A DNA stretch of 64,000 nt from assembly GCF_014356525.2 (NCBI RefSeq), contig NC_052518.1, positions 5,064,162-5,128,161 on the forward strand. Reading direction: 5' to 3'. Source of the DNA: Nilaparvata lugens. Its lineage: Eukaryota > Arthropoda > Insecta > Hemiptera > Delphacidae. A model generated the notes under the pieces. The model saw nothing but the letters and a program-made list of their open reading frames with translations, had not been told where the DNA came from and did not search any database. The translations under genes were made by a program, and so were the position numbers. This document shows, piece by piece, positions 33,365-45,864 of this stretch (position 1 is its first letter; each line of letters opens with the position of its first letter).

Positions 33365-34105
33365 CAGATTATTTTGATCAAATCGATTAAAATTTCTAGA
33401 TTAATATTTCTCGTGCATAAGCTGATTGATTCCAAATAGTTGAACAACTGAACATAATTCTGTCTCTCTTCCACATAGGCACTCACATCTTCTGTTATCG
33501 ACAGACGACGAATTTATCATCTGTTTCTCCAATGATGAATAATTATTATCCTTTTCATGTCCTTCAGCGAGTTTTCCCAGAGATGAGACCTAAATCCCAG
33601 CCGTACCTAAATCTTGGCAGCTCCTATAGTGAGGTCCACATTATAATGGCAGTGGAGAAAGATAGGGGAACAACGTTGCCGAACCTCTGTCTTCTATAAA
33701 CGGTAGCTGATACAGGTTTATTGATCCTATTATATTAAGCGAGCAATTTCTGTATATGGTTATATGGTTATCTGGTTATGATTGTATGTCCAACGGATCT
33801 CGAAAACGGTTCTAACGATTTTCACGAAATTTGGGACATAGTAGCCTTATGATATAAAAATTTGATTGCACTAGGTCTCATCCCTGGGAAAACACGCTGA
33901 AGGACATGAAAAGGATAATAATATCCATCATTGGAGAAACAGATGATAATTTCGTCGTCTGTCGATAACAGAAGATGTGAGTGCCTATGTGGAAGAGAGA
34001 CAGAATTATGTTCAGCTGTTCAACTATTTACAATCAATCAGCTTTTTCACGAGAAATATTAATCTAGAAATTTTAATCGATTTGATCAAAATAATCTGAT
34101 TTTTG
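33365..34105. repeat. Inverted repeat with arms of about 230 bp
   Basis: Arms 33365-33592 and 33880-34105 are inverted copies, sharing for example TCTGTTATCGACAGACGACG and its complement. The left arm lies outside the MITE that starts at 33626, and the right arm lies within the insertion inside that MITE. Confidence 0.85.
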
Positions 34106-34740
34106 ACATGACATGGTAAATAAGTTGACATAAGAATGGTGACATTCTAAATAAGAGAATATTATAATTTTCAAAGTTAATAATTATTTTACAGTTTTAA
34201 GTGATTAGTGAGTGTTATTTTGTTATTCAATTTGGTTTGTAAACAATCTAAATTAGAACTTTTTTGTTTTCGAATGTTTGGACTGAAAATTGGACCTGAA
34301 TTCAAGTGTATGGAACATAACCTACATTTTGGAATATCTATAGTATATAAATCAAAATTCGGGGAAGAAACAGTTTTGGGCTGCGCCTGTTAGTCCTTCC
34401 CCAATCATTTTGAAGAATTGTGTTTTGTTTATCAATAAATAAATAACGAGCGAAGCTCGGTGCCCAGATATTGTAATATTAACTGTTCATTCTTGTTTAA
34501 AATAATCAATTATATTTTATTAAGCAAGAAATTATATTTTTCAATAGTTTCATAATGAATTTTCATAATTAAGATGAAATATTTTGTTAATTTATTACTA
34601 ATTCTACATTTTTAAAAGACTATCTGGCGACAGAGCAAAGCGAGAAAGAGATAGCGCTATCTGCTTTGTTGACTGATAGACAAGGATAGCAACACCATTG
34701 CTAATCAAACACTGCCATTATAACGTGGACATCACTATAG
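33626..34740. mobile_element. GTGAGGTCC-type MITE with a 0.7-kb insertion
   Basis: The left end GTGAGGTCCACATTATAATG and right end CATTATAACGTGGACATCAC are both present. About 33750-34465 is foreign: it includes CTCGAAAACGGTTCTAACG and ends with the small hairpin CGAGCGAAGCTCG (34449-34461). That hairpin near an end might suggest a Helitron-like insert, but no CTRR terminus was found. Confidence 0.75.
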
Positions 34741-35846
34741 TGATAATCCTGATAATTTTATAGTGACAGTTTAGTGATAATAATTGTATAGTGACATTTA
34801 TTTATTTATTTAACAACAATGACAAAACAATCATAAAATTAATGTTATGAGGGTTACAGGACGGTGATTCGGATACGCGAGCACGTGATACGGAACGGTG
34901 GTAAAGATACGTGATACACGAACTGTGATACAGAGTCCTATAAGATACAGACAGTGATAGTGTTACATACTGTGTTAATGAACTGTAAACATTAGAAAAC
35001 TGTGTTATAAGGGATAAATCTTTATATCGGCCATCTGAAGACTTATTGAATAATTATTGCCTGTAGTAGAGTTGATTATCCTGTTATTCAGTGAGTCAAT
35101 TGTTCCAGTTATTCAGTGTAAAGTACAATAAAATGCAATTATAACTTCAAGTGTTGCCAGCTCATTATATAAGAACCCACAAAGTTTAGTAGAGTGAAAA
35201 TCCATAACAGTGCAATCCAAATCTAACCTACAAATGGGAAAATGATATAGAAACAGATGTCAGTCAATGCTCAATGTAGAATGTATAAAAACAACTTAGT
35301 ATCATGCAGGAAAACTTTGACATTAATTAGATTTCTCAATCCATCATTATATATTTTTGAGATTATGAAAACTTGAATTAGAGTAAATTTGACTTCAAGT
35401 TTTTAAAATCACCCACACAATATTATTATTATCACTGAATTACATATCATATCATGAATCTCAGACTTGAATTCAAGTTTCATGAAGAAAACTTGAATTC
35501 AAGACAACTTGACCAATGAAAACGCAGCTTTAGTGAATGAAAAGTAGCAAACCACCGGTTGTGAAACGCCGGAATAACTCTTTAATTTATTATAATAATT
35601 GAAATTCGGTAGCGGCTCATCTTCCAATCCATCTCTGTCCCAAGTAACCTGTTATAAATTTTCTCAACAAAATGTTTCAGAGATTTGGCTCGGATGCCAG
35701 AGACTACTCAGCTATATATACTAACTTACTATATATATACTGGGCTAACATCAGACAACAAATAACTTAAAGACAAGAACAGTCATCCTATCGCTATCCT
35801 TCTTTAACACATTTCATCGTTCAAAAACTATTCTCAACATTCAGGA
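34741..35846. other. Non-coding DNA
   Basis: No gene was found. A TTATTTATTTATTTA stretch near 34800 may be a LINE tail on the minus strand. A GATAC-rich segment with GTGATACGGAACGGTGG lies at 34860-34960. Confidence 0.45.
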
Positions 35847-36230
35847 ACTGTAGTGAGGTCCACGTTATAATGGCAGTGGTGAAAGATAGAAGGAAGCGTT
35901 GCCGATTATCTCCCTTGTCACTGCCTATTATAGAGGGTAGCTGATACCGGCATATCTCATGTAATACTAAATGTTCATTCTTGGTTGAAATATTCATTAA
36001 TAGTATTTGGATACTGCTATAGTGAGGAGCACTTTATAATGGCAGTGGAGAAAGATAGAAGGAAGCGTTGCCAATTCTCTGTCATGCTACTGCCACCGAT
36101 AGAGGATAGCTGATACCAGTATATCTCATGTAATATTAACTGTTTATTCTTGTTTAAAATAATCAATCATATTTTGTTCGTCAAGAATTATATTTTTCAG
36201 TTGTAGAATACTACGTCATATAAGTAGAGA
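35847..36230 (+). repeat. Two left halves of the GTGAGGTCC-type MITE in tandem
   Basis: The sequence TAGTGAGGTCCACGTTATAA at 35849 and TAGTGAGGAGCACTTTATAA at 36022 each open a left half of about 170 bp. The second is interrupted by the LINE at 36235. Confidence 0.8.
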
Positions 36231-36234
36231 GGGA

Positions 36235-37120
36235 TGGTTCTCAATGGTTCTAAAGAGTATCCAATTGTCTACGGCCTGGTTTGAATCTAATAGATTAGCA
36301 ATTAATAATGATAAGACTGAGAATATATATTTTTCATTGGCGAATAATGTTTGTGAGAATAGATCAGTCAAATTGTTAGGTTTATATTTAGATAATAAGT
36401 TAACATGGAAAGAGCAAGTGGAGTTTGTATGCAGGAAAATTTCAAGAGTAGTCTATCTTATAAGGAAGTTAAAAATATTGCTTAGGTACTCGAACACTAC
36501 TGATGACCTATTTTGGCCTGTTCCACTCACTCATCAGTTATGGAGTTATGCTGTGGGGGAACAGCAGCAATGCAGGAAGGGTGTTAATACTACAGAAAAA
36601 AGTCATCAGAATTATTGCTAACCTGCAGCAAAGAGATTCCTGTAGAGAGAGTTTTATTAAATTTGGTATAATGACTGTGACTTCATTGTATATTTACTAC
36701 AATCTAATCCAGGTGAGAAACAATTTGGGAAATTATCTTCAAAATAGTGATAACCATAATTACAATACCAGACAAAACGGTGACCTTCTCACACCCTATG
36801 TAAGATTGTCTAGAACTCATAGGAGTCATATGTATCAGAGGCATGTAATGTTTAATAAACTCCCCATAGCAATAAGAAATTTGCAAGAAAAAAGCTTTAA
36901 ATTAGTGGTAAAGAATTGGCTGAAAAAGAATCCATTTTATAACTTAAGAGAATTTCTAGACTGTGATATTAGTGGTATTGCTAGACTTTGAGCTATAATT
37001 AGTTTTCATGTTATATATTATATTGTAATATGTATTTCAAATTTATATTTTGTTGACGAAGCCTATTGCATTGATGTTTATATGTTAATGGCAAATAAAA
37101 TTCTTATTCTTATTCTTATC
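36235..37120 (+). pseudogene. Jockey-like LINE, 5'-truncated and frameshifted
   Basis: The first frame (36244-36510) encodes LKSIQLSTAWFESNRLAIN and SVKLLGLYLDNKLTWKEQVE. It then shifts to the frame running to 36991 (YFGLFHSLISYGVMLWGNSS, HMYQRHVMFNKLPIAIRNL). Together they cover the RT thumb and C-terminal region. The 3' end is GGCAAATAAAATTCTTATTC with a TTATTC repeat tail. The catalytic part is absent. Confidence 0.88.
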
Positions 37121-37433
37121 TTCAGAAGAATGAAATTACCGTGAATGCATTAATTATGAAAGTTTATATCTAGAAATATTCTGCAATCAACATCGGTTAT
37201 AATATAGATCTACTTGTTGACGGTAGTAAAAATGGATTTCTTCGTGAGTTTTGCGCCTAAATTATTATTGTTGATTTGACGACCTTGTTTCCTTTTGGGA
37301 TAGATTCGGATTCCCATAGAAGATCCTGAAGAGGTAACAGAAATATTTCCTTCTCTTAGTAGAGCATAGAGCCTTTTTTGTACCAAATAACTAGATTAAA
37401 AATTAAGAAGAGAATAATATTAAGGAATCTTAC

Positions 37434-37691
37434 CCATCACCTGAGATAATAGAATTGCTCTATAAAACCATTCTTTATTATAGGACTGTATATACCAATT
37501 GTAAAGAAAGTTGCTTAGGATGCTGAGGATGACGCATACATGAGCCCTAGACATGTGCGAGAGGTGATGATGATAGATCAGTGGTCCTAGAGTTGAACCA
37601 CCAGGAAGTGATTTTGAAACTAATTTGGCAGACAGTGGAACTGGTCTCAATCGGTCACCTTTCCAACGGAAGTGCCAACATAGCGTATCAT
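37434..37691 (-). CDS. Possible exon of an unknown membrane protein
   Basis: On the minus strand an open frame runs from a possible acceptor (TTGAATAG) to a good donor (GTAAGATT). It reads DTLCWHFRWKGDRLRPVPLS, then STLGPLIYHHHLSHMSRAHV, then SILSNFLYNWYIQSYNKEWF. Composition is protein-like: a hydrophobic segment around HVCVILSILSNFLY could span a membrane, and aromatic residues are frequent. I do not recognise the family. The acceptor is weak in pyrimidines, so it may be a pseudo-exon or part of an unknown transposon. Confidence 0.4.
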
Positions 37692-38228
37692 CTATTCAAT
37701 TTTAGATATCAAATATGAATGACCCGCTGGGTCATCTATTTTTATGAATCGTATATTATATGAATCTTGAATTGTTAGTTAAATTTGTATTGTTCATGAA
37801 ATATTATAGAAGTTCAATACCAATGACCTCATTGACAGTGTGTACCGAATTCTTATCATCTGTAGAAAAATATATCGATGAGAAAATTACGGCTATCATA
37901 TAAATTATTAATGGTTGAACAAACTGGACCAGATCGAAGTAAGCGGCAGCAGACGATAGATGACAGAACTTGGAGTTCATGCCAGTTGAAGCAGTGCCAA
38001 TCTTATTCTACACTTTAACGGACTGCTTTCAGTTATTATATGAAATAACCAGGTAAAGCGTAGGATACTGCTCTAATAAAAACTTGTATTTGCTTCGAGG
38101 GTTATTTCAATACATTATTTAACGTCATTATAGAACGCGAATAATATTTGAATAATACGTTTACACTCACTGTTATTCGAGCTATTGAATTTTTGGAGTC
38201 ATTGGGCTTTAGCATTGAGAAAAAATCT
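37692..38228. other. Non-coding DNA
   Basis: No feature was recognised. Confidence 0.45.
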
Positions 38229-39012
38229 GGTGTGGTACACTCACACAACTTTCCTTGCTCATTGATCTATAAACCTCATTAACGAGGATAATTTAGGGAA
38301 TAACATTATGCCGATTGGCGGCTAAATAATTTTATTAAAACTACGATTATACTATTGTTATTGTTTTCAGAGTACATTTTCCTTTGTTTGAATTATGAAA
38401 TTTGAGGATTTTTCAAAAGTTGTCAAAACAGCTGTTCTACAAATAAAATATCGACGTGTGTTCTTTTGAATAAACTGCTCTACCTACCTACCTCACGCAC
38501 GAGAAGGAGGTTACAAAGTAAATTTCTCAAGGATGGGGTGGACCCCCTGTTAGTTTCTCAGGGAGTTTAGTTTCTCTACCCATCTACCTCATGGACGAGA
38601 AGGAGGTTACAAAGTAAATTTCTCAAGGATGGGGTGGACTCCCCATTAGTTTCCCAGAAAGGAGACTCATGCCAGTTAATGGAACTGATATATAACTATA
38701 CAGGGTATGAATTTGAAAAAAATCGGTCGAGTCATTTTTGAGAAAATCGTGAAAAACATGGTTTTTTTAGTGATTATCCGCCATTTTTCTCAAGAATATT
38801 ACGGAGTTCCTACAATTTTCCCAGAAATGAGACTCATGTCAGTTGATAGGGCTTATAAATAGCTATCCATGGTATAAATTTGAAGAAAATCGTTAGAGCC
38901 GTTTTCGAGAAAAGCATGAAAAACATGGTTTTTTAGTAATCATCCGCCATTTTTTCCGCCATTTTGAATTCAATTTTATTGAATTTCTTATTGTCGGATC
39001 CTCATGCAACCA
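38229..39012 (-). repeat. Family Z repeat, inverted copy
   Basis: It begins CTGGTGTGGTACACTCACAC and runs through GGATGGGGTGGACCCCC to TTGAATTTCTTATTGTCGGA. The distal (GT)n end is missing. Confidence 0.85.
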
Positions 39013-39244
39013 ATCAGCCAAGTGTAGATATATTATAACATACATGAATAAAGAATCTAGATAACGATCTAAAGATTATCATCACTTGCAATTGATGCAC
39101 AGTTTGCATACCTACGATATTGCAGGGGCTCTTAATATGTCATTGACCCTTGTAGAAAAGTTAGCACTGAGTGAGGCTCTTGTTGACCGAGCGAAGTGAG
39201 GTCTAAGATTCAATTCGACGGTTTGGCATTTCTCTTTATGTTTA

Positions 39245-39300
39245 ATTGTTTAAATGTTTGAATGTTTGAATCTTTGAATGTTTGAATGTTTAAATGTTTA
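39245..39300 (+). repeat. Short minisatellite (TGTTTGAA)n
   Basis: About six imperfect copies of TGTTTGAA or TGTTTAAA. It lies after CCGAGCGAAGTGAGGTC, which looks like part of another dispersed repeat. Confidence 0.7.
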
Positions 39301-39624
39301 TATGTTGCGCATTTACGGTGAAACGCGGTAATAGATTTTCATGAAATTTGACAGGTATGTCCCTTTTTTAATTGTGCGTCGACGTATATACAAGGTTTTT
39401 GGAAATTTTGAATTTCAAGGATAATATAAAAGGAAATAGGAGCCTCCTTCATACGCCAATATAAAGATCAGACTTTAGAATTATTCATCATAAATCAGCT
39501 GACAAGTGATTACACAGATGTGTGGAGAAGCCAGTCTACTGCTGTATTTCCATAAGGTCTATAGTTTCAATCAGGTACTTGTGGATGAGAATACTGCGTG
39601 AGGTCTACTGTTCACAGAACTACT

Positions 39625-39790
39625 AGTTATAATGGAAGTATTTGATTAACATTGATGCTGCTATCCTTGTCTATCATTCGGCATGCAAATAGCGCTAGAA
39701 AAGGATAGCACTTGTAGCACATGTCGAATGATAGACAAGGACAACACCAAAGATTATCAGATGTTGCCATTATAACGTGGACCTCTCCAT
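39625..39790. mobile_element. Shortened, nearly palindromic GTGAGGTCC-type MITE
   Basis: GTTATAATGGAAGTATTTGA at the left is mirrored by GTTGCCATTATAACGTGGAC at the right, and GTCTATCATTCGGCA is mirrored by TGTCGAATGATAGAC inside. It is a 165-bp fold-back version of the family. Confidence 0.75.
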
Positions 39791-39819
39791 AACCAAAGAG
39801 AAAAGCTAAACTTAAAATA

Positions 39820-40010
39820 TTCTATGGTATAGAGGGTTTGTATTTCAAATTTCACTATTAACTCAAGCCGATAGTCCTAGTAGTTTATTTTTCGTGAAAA
39901 TATGTGACGCAGGTCTTTGTATCTCATGCTGAGCCATTCTTACACTCCTACCCCTACAAAACAATAATAATAAACAGTAGACAACATTTAACATAATCAG
40001 CTGAAAATCT
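39820..40010. repeat. Old copy of the CATAGAGAAAC-type MITE
   Basis: TTCTATGGTATAGAGGG, ACTCAAGCCGATAGT and TGTGACGCAGGTCT follow the order of the intact copies but with many changes. Confidence 0.6.
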
Positions 40011-40069
40011 GTAAGATAACGTTGCAGGTCGTTTTTCAACAATGTAAAAACACAATTCAATTATTTTTC

Positions 40070-40655
40070 CCTTTTTGTGTAGTTGAGAAGTTGATATTAT
40101 GGTAATTATTCATATTGATTGAAAAAGACTAAGAAATTGTCAAAAACCACAGATTTATTGATACTTAGAAAGACCGGTTTCGGTTATTACACCATTGCCA
40201 ATCTCTGAAATACACTGTATATAAAACATACTACTTCTACTAACATAACCTATTATGGTAATGCTATATCATAGGCCTACAATGTATCATTATTTCTGCT
40301 TCTGCATTCTTTTAATATCAGCTAACATTTTTATTTATTTCATTATAGGGAAAGATTTAATTCTTTAGATTTACGTCATTGTGTCTTTTAGGACATGTGT
40401 ATTTTTCATATTAGTACCCCCAATTCTCTCGTGAACTCATGTACATTATAAATCTGTATTTATATTGAATGAAAAAGACTTAGAAATTGTCAAAAAACAC
40501 AGATTTATTGATACTTAGAAAGACCGGTTTCGGTTATTACACCATTGCCAATCTCTGATAAACAGTTTATCAGAGATTGACAATGGTGTAATAACCGAAA
40601 CCAATTAACAATTTCTTAGTCTTTTTCATTCAATACAATTCAATTAACTAAATAT
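40070..40655 (+). repeat. Dispersed repeat family A, copy 2
   Basis: About 40204-40564 is the inverse of 1-368. The end motif AAAGACCGGTTTCGGTTATT occurs at about 40168 and 40528 in the same direction and again inverted at about 40580-40605, so this copy carries three end-like pieces. Confidence 0.85.
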
Positions 40656-42488
40656 TCAATCTCGATCATGGATGTTTATCATTTAATCATTGAAAAATAT
40701 ATTTTCTACACAAATAAAATATAATAGATTATTTTTAACAAGAATGAACAGTAGGTATTACATCAGATATATCGTTATCAGCTATCCTCTATGGAAGGAA
40801 GAGAATCGGCAATAGTGTCCCTGTATCTTTCTCCACTGACATTACAACATGGACCTCACTATAGTTGAAAAGCGCAAGTGCTTAAATATTGCATTCATCG
40901 ATTTCTATCATTGGCGTTTGAATGGGGAAATCTTGGGTTGAGAATAAGTGATTAGCATGAATGGATCAAGCCAAGATTTGCAACGAACTTGAACGTGGAG
41001 ATTTAAGAGCATGATGATCTAGTAATTGGGACCGCTTCAAGTGTCAAATGCCATTCATAGCTTGCGATTTGTCGATAATACACTACTTGGCGTGAGTGCC
41101 AACCGAAATCGATTGAAAAAGCATCAGGAAGTTGAATTGATTTCTTTTCAATGTCAAAAGAAGTTTTGGGAGTAATTTAAAAAGTTAGATGATCGGTTCA
41201 ATCTATTTTAGAATACATACATTCACACTTCATCATAGTACTTTACGTCACAAGTCCGGTAACAATAATTTACCGCATAAGTATGATTGTTCCTGCCCGA
41301 AACGTAGTTGAGGTAGATACGTTACCGTACAAGTTACGTACAATATTTTTTGTCATATTTATCTGAGAAAGAATAATATTGCTGAGAAATAGAAACCATT
41401 ACCTGCTTATGCTCGAGTAACTACATTTTATAAACATGACCTAGCCCGTAGTGCCTAGTTCATAACAGACAGACCCATCGAGCTCAAATAAAATAATAAA
41501 GGCCTATATTTCAGATGAGTTCTTATAACTTGAAACTTCTTGGATGAATTCTTAAATTATTTGAGTTATTATATTGACATAGGACTATATTAACTTTAGA
41601 ACTAGGAAACATACTCGACTGTAAAGGAAACATATGATCTCTTTACAGTATAGTATGCTGTAATGAAAATCACATGTTTTCTTGTTCTGCAAACAGCTGT
41701 TTACCGGCTTGATTTAATGCATGGAAAACAGCTGCAATTGAGTAAGTATGACAAAAAATATTTTGTATACCTTCTAATAACGTATTTCTTCAGGGCTACA
41801 TGATTTGTCAGTTCAAAAATAATACCATTGTAACATTTGAATAACTTTGCTTAGTTCATTGCACGATTGTACGTCTCAATAATTTGCATCAAGTAGTTTT
41901 TTGGCTTAGGATGATACACATGAAAGGGAAGATATTCGATTGAGAAACCAAGGGACAGAAACTCCAAGGGAAAAATAATTTACATTATTCAATTTCAAGA
42001 GAAGTAGTTCTTCTAATACACTCTTGAAGAGTTCGTAGACCTTAGTAGAATCCCTATATGTGACACCACATGTTTAATTATTATGAAGTTGAAAAGCTTG
42101 CCAACGAAAATTGTCTTATTCTAGAGAACAATATTTTATCAAGCAGGCCTTAGTTGTAAGTTGAAGGTTGATAAAGCTTTCATACAATATATACAAATCA
42201 TCAACTTCGTACTGACAATCATTCCCACAACAACAATAAAAATGCTTGCTTGCACAAATATTGGAAACTGAAAACGTTAGGTAATATACACTCCAAGATC
42301 TTCCTTCATTCCAAATTTGATTTTCTATCTTATTTATTCATTTATACAATATGATAATTCCCACTGAGTCTAATGAGATGAATAGTGATACAAAAACAAA
42401 ATATCACTGTACATGAATTAACATAATGTGAAACTAAATGATAGATAAGAACAAAAATAACGTAGATAACGTATATCTTAGTGATAGA
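40656..42488. other. Non-coding DNA with one MITE end
   Basis: About 40750-40862 is the right end of a GTGAGGTCC-type MITE (ACAACATGGACCTCAC). The remainder to 42488 shows no gene or recognisable repeat. Confidence 0.5.
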
Positions 42489-42728
42489 GATTCTATTTCA
42501 AATTCAAATTCAAATTTATTCACACACTCATAAATACATATACAGAAACCAAATAGAGTCTAGCTTGACAAATACAACAATAATCCATCTGTAGTAATAG
42601 TATATAATATAATAATATATAATATAATATTAATGTGAACAATAACTGCTCACAAAGTGCTTCATGAAGCACTTGTCCGTGAGCAGGAGTTGAGGTTTAA
42701 TCGGATATAGGAGGAGAAAAAAGCCTAC

Positions 42729-42759
<31 letters not shown>

Positions 42760-42760
42760 T
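42489..42760 (-). mobile_element. LINE 3' tail with a strong hairpin
   Basis: Read on the minus strand this ends in TGAATAAATTTGAATTTGAA, like other LINE tails here. Inside it, CTGCTCAC ... GTGAGCAG encloses AAGTGCTTCATGAAGCACTT (about 42648-42698), a long two-part hairpin. A CA microsatellite follows at 42727-42760. Confidence 0.6.
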
Positions 42761-43189
42761 TCAATCACCATCATCAAGTAATTTTATTGATTGATTGTAG
42801 CATTTCCTCTCTTTAAATATACTTATGTTATGAAATGTAGTTAAAAATGCGAAAAAATGGGAGGAAGAATCACCAGTATAATTTTTTTCAACATAATTCA
42901 TGACAAGAGAGGGAAAAAAATGAAAAATAAAAGATGAGACATAACAGCGATAAATAAAACAATGTTTGCAGATCAAAGCTCAAAGCAAAGGTTATTTTCA
43001 CATGTTATACTTGAAAGAGACTGAATGTTCTCAATATTCACATGCACACTAATTTCTGACTAGGGGGACAGATATCGATGGATGCAGTTTTTCTCAATAA
43101 AAATATAATGATGAGATTCTATAAACAAAGATTGTCACTCAAGGAACAAATAACTACGCCAGTATTCATCCAATTTTCGGTTTATTCTC

Positions 43190-43345
43190 TTATTAAATTG
43201 GGTCTAATAATCAAGAGAACCCGAGTTCGAATCTCGACCGGGGCAAACGTTTTTGACCACAGCACAATCACATAGACACGGCCACCCTGTCTTTCGGTCC
43301 CGACTACCTAAAAAGTTATCGTCATCTCTCATCAATTTTCAAGTT
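43190..43345 (+). mobile_element. tRNA-derived SINE fragment
   Basis: GAGTTCGAATCTCGACC (from about 43223) is a good Pol III B box. The downstream part has GTCTTTCGGTCCCGACTACC, a motif shared with the SINE-like units at 3132 and 58912. No clear A box was seen, so the head is partial. Confidence 0.6.
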
Positions 43346-43441
43346 TTTATTGGGCCAGTTGAACATAGATGTTACATATAGCCATGTCACGATTCACATT
43401 GAAGAAATATACAATACATCATCATCCCTCTCACTCATTAC

Positions 43442-44620
43442 TAGGGATGGGTATCGATACATCAATGTTTAGAAACATCGATGTTTCAACATCAAACATC
43501 GATGTTTTTAACATCGATGTTTACTGTTCGATGCTTTTCACTTATCGATGGTTTTACCCAGACATCGGTCATTTGATGTTTTTCCCAACAAAAAGGAATT
43601 TTTCAATCAGGCTCTCTGTATTTTTATGTGAGACTGTTGGATACTCTTGAAGATTTACACAACTGTGGCCCTTGTCATGGTTAGATGCCTGTTTATAATT
43701 GAATAAGAGGTCGGATTTTTCGTTTCTTAGGAAGAAAGAGTTTTTCTTATTACAAGTGCTTTCCTCAACATACGTTTAATACCAATTATTAATCTAGCTC
43801 TGGAATAGAGGTCCTCGTATAGTATGGAGTGTAGATAGCCATAAAAAACACCTCTATTCATTCTCATTTCCTAGATAAAACTATCAGGTATTGAATGAAT
43901 ACGATTATGAGTAACAATAATTGCTAAAATTAGCTTAGGATGAAATCCCAAGACAGAATCTTCGAGGATATCCCGAGAGGTTTCTGACTCAACTATGAAG
44001 ATGACAAATCTTGTGAACTATAATAGAGTTGATGTATCTTTCTAGTCACAACCTGACTTCAATTATTTGAAAGACTGTTACTTGAATACCAAGTCTAAAA
44101 TTGCTGTAATTCCAGTTAGTAACAGTTAAAATATTGAAACAATAGCTCCAGATAAAATTGTAGCCACTTTAGTTTTTTTTTTTTGTATTTTTAAGTATTT
44201 CGAGATTTGGACAAAATAATAATACCGTCTTAATTTCTCTTATACTAAACAAATATTCAAATCTATAAAGCAATATTTTAGATCATTGGATTTTCTTTTT
44301 TATATTCGATTAAATATCAATCTCCATTGATAACATAGAGTCTGATTACCTACAACTACAAACAATTTATTAACTTTCAGTTTCGTTGCTGCCAATCAAT
44401 AATATTCCTTTATTGTTAACTACTTTTTAAAAGCTCGGTCCCTTTATTTTACATGTACATGGAAAAGGAAATTGATTTCACTATTTGAGTTACTCTAAGG
44501 ATATAATAATCTTTTGTAAAATGTACGGCAACACGTCGATGTTTGTCACTTATCGATGTTCAGGAGAAAAAACATCGATGCTCAAAACATCGATGTTTTG
44601 TCTTTCGATACCCATCCCTA
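43442..44620. mobile_element. Non-autonomous hAT element rich in ATCGAT repeats
   Basis: It starts TAGGGATGGGTATCGATAC and ends CTTTCGATACCCATCCCTA, flanked by CTCATTAC on both sides (43434-43441 and 44621-44628). The subterminal regions carry many AACATCGATGTT palindromes, likely transposase-binding sites by analogy with other hAT elements. It has no transposase gene. Confidence 0.92.
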
Positions 44621-44919
44621 CTCATTACCCACACACAAGCCTTTAAGAGCTTATGTGGGCATCACCTTCACTATTATTACTATTATATCTATTGCTAGTA
44701 GGACAGATATTCGTGAATGCAATTTTTCTTAATAAGAATACAATGATGAGATTCTACAATCGAAGATGATATAACTCAATTATGAGACTTCAGTTACTGT
44801 TTTTGGGTGAGATCACCATAGTAAAACACTAGAATATTGTCTGAAAATTGTCACTCTGATTGTGCTGTTGAAACATTTCTGTAACTTCTTAATAAGTTTG
44901 TGATATTTTTAGACAGTAC

Positions 44920-45194
44920 CATAGAGAAACGATAGCATAAGTAGATATCCCATGGTATAGGGCGTTTATGTCGCAACTTCTACTGTTATCCCAAGCCGAC
45001 AGTTCACGTAATTCTTTCCCATGCAGCTGTGTGACGCTGGTAGTGTCTCAAATTGTGCTGTTCATACACTCTCACCCCAACAAAACAGTAAACGTTGACA
45101 ATAATCGTCAGTAATCGGCTTGGGATAACAGTAAGAGTTGCGACATAAATTCCCTATACCATGGGATATCTACTTACGCTATTGTTTCTCTATG
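44920..45194. mobile_element. CATAGAGAAAC-type MITE (275 bp)
   Basis: Intact ends, with the 7-bp duplication ACAGTAC on both sides (44913-44919 and 45195-45201). Inverted arms extend about 80 bp. Confidence 0.92.
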
Positions 45195-45204
45195 ACAGTA
45201 CTCT

Positions 45205-45740
45205 AGTGTTTTACAATGATAAGATTCTATAAACAAAGATGATAACGCAAGGAACAAGCAGCTACGCCAGTATTCATTCATCCAATTCACGGTTTCTGCT
45301 CCTATTCCCAGATATTCGTGAATTCATTCTTTTTTAAATGAAAAATCACAATGATAAGATTCTATAAACAAAGATGATAACTCAAGGAACGAATAACTAC
45401 GCCAGAATCATCCAATTTCTCATTTCATCGAAGTTGCACTGATCAAATTTTGCATCCTATTTTTTATAAATTCGTGATATTTTCAGACAAAATTCTAGTG
45501 TTTTACAATGATGAGATTCTATAAACAAAGATGGTCACTCAAGGAAAAAATAACTACGCCAGTATTCATCCAATTTTCCATTTCATCGAAGTTGCACTGA
45601 TCAAATTTTGCATCCTATTTTTTATAAATTCGTGATATTTTCAGACAAAATTCTAGTGTTTTACAATGATGAGATTCTATAAACAAAGATGATCACTCAA
45701 GGAACAAATAACTACGCCAGTATTCATCCAATTTGCGGTT
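45205..45740 (+). repeat. Degenerate tandem repeat, unit 137-166 bp
   Basis: GATTCTATAAACAAAGATGA recurs near 45221, 45358, 45514 and 45680, and diverged copies lie near 43111 and 44753. Units also contain ACTACGCCAGTATTCATCCA and TTCATCGAAGTTGCACTGAT. Confidence 0.8.
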
Positions 45741-45864
45741 TCTGCTCCTCGAAACTAATTTAGAGTAAAGTGAAGTGAGTCGATTACCTTTGTTAGCTGG
45801 TGCAAAGTATCCGTATGAGAGTGTAGTGTGAGAGCTTGTAACGCGTATCTATTGACGACTTACC

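Noticed and set aside
34449..34461. Helitron 3' hairpin
   Set aside because: CGAGCGAAGCTCG is a hairpin near an insertion border, but no CTRR end follows and no TC start was located.
43369..43650. 93-codon frame
   Set aside because: It crosses the border of a hAT insertion and reads through its palindromic end; no family resemblance.
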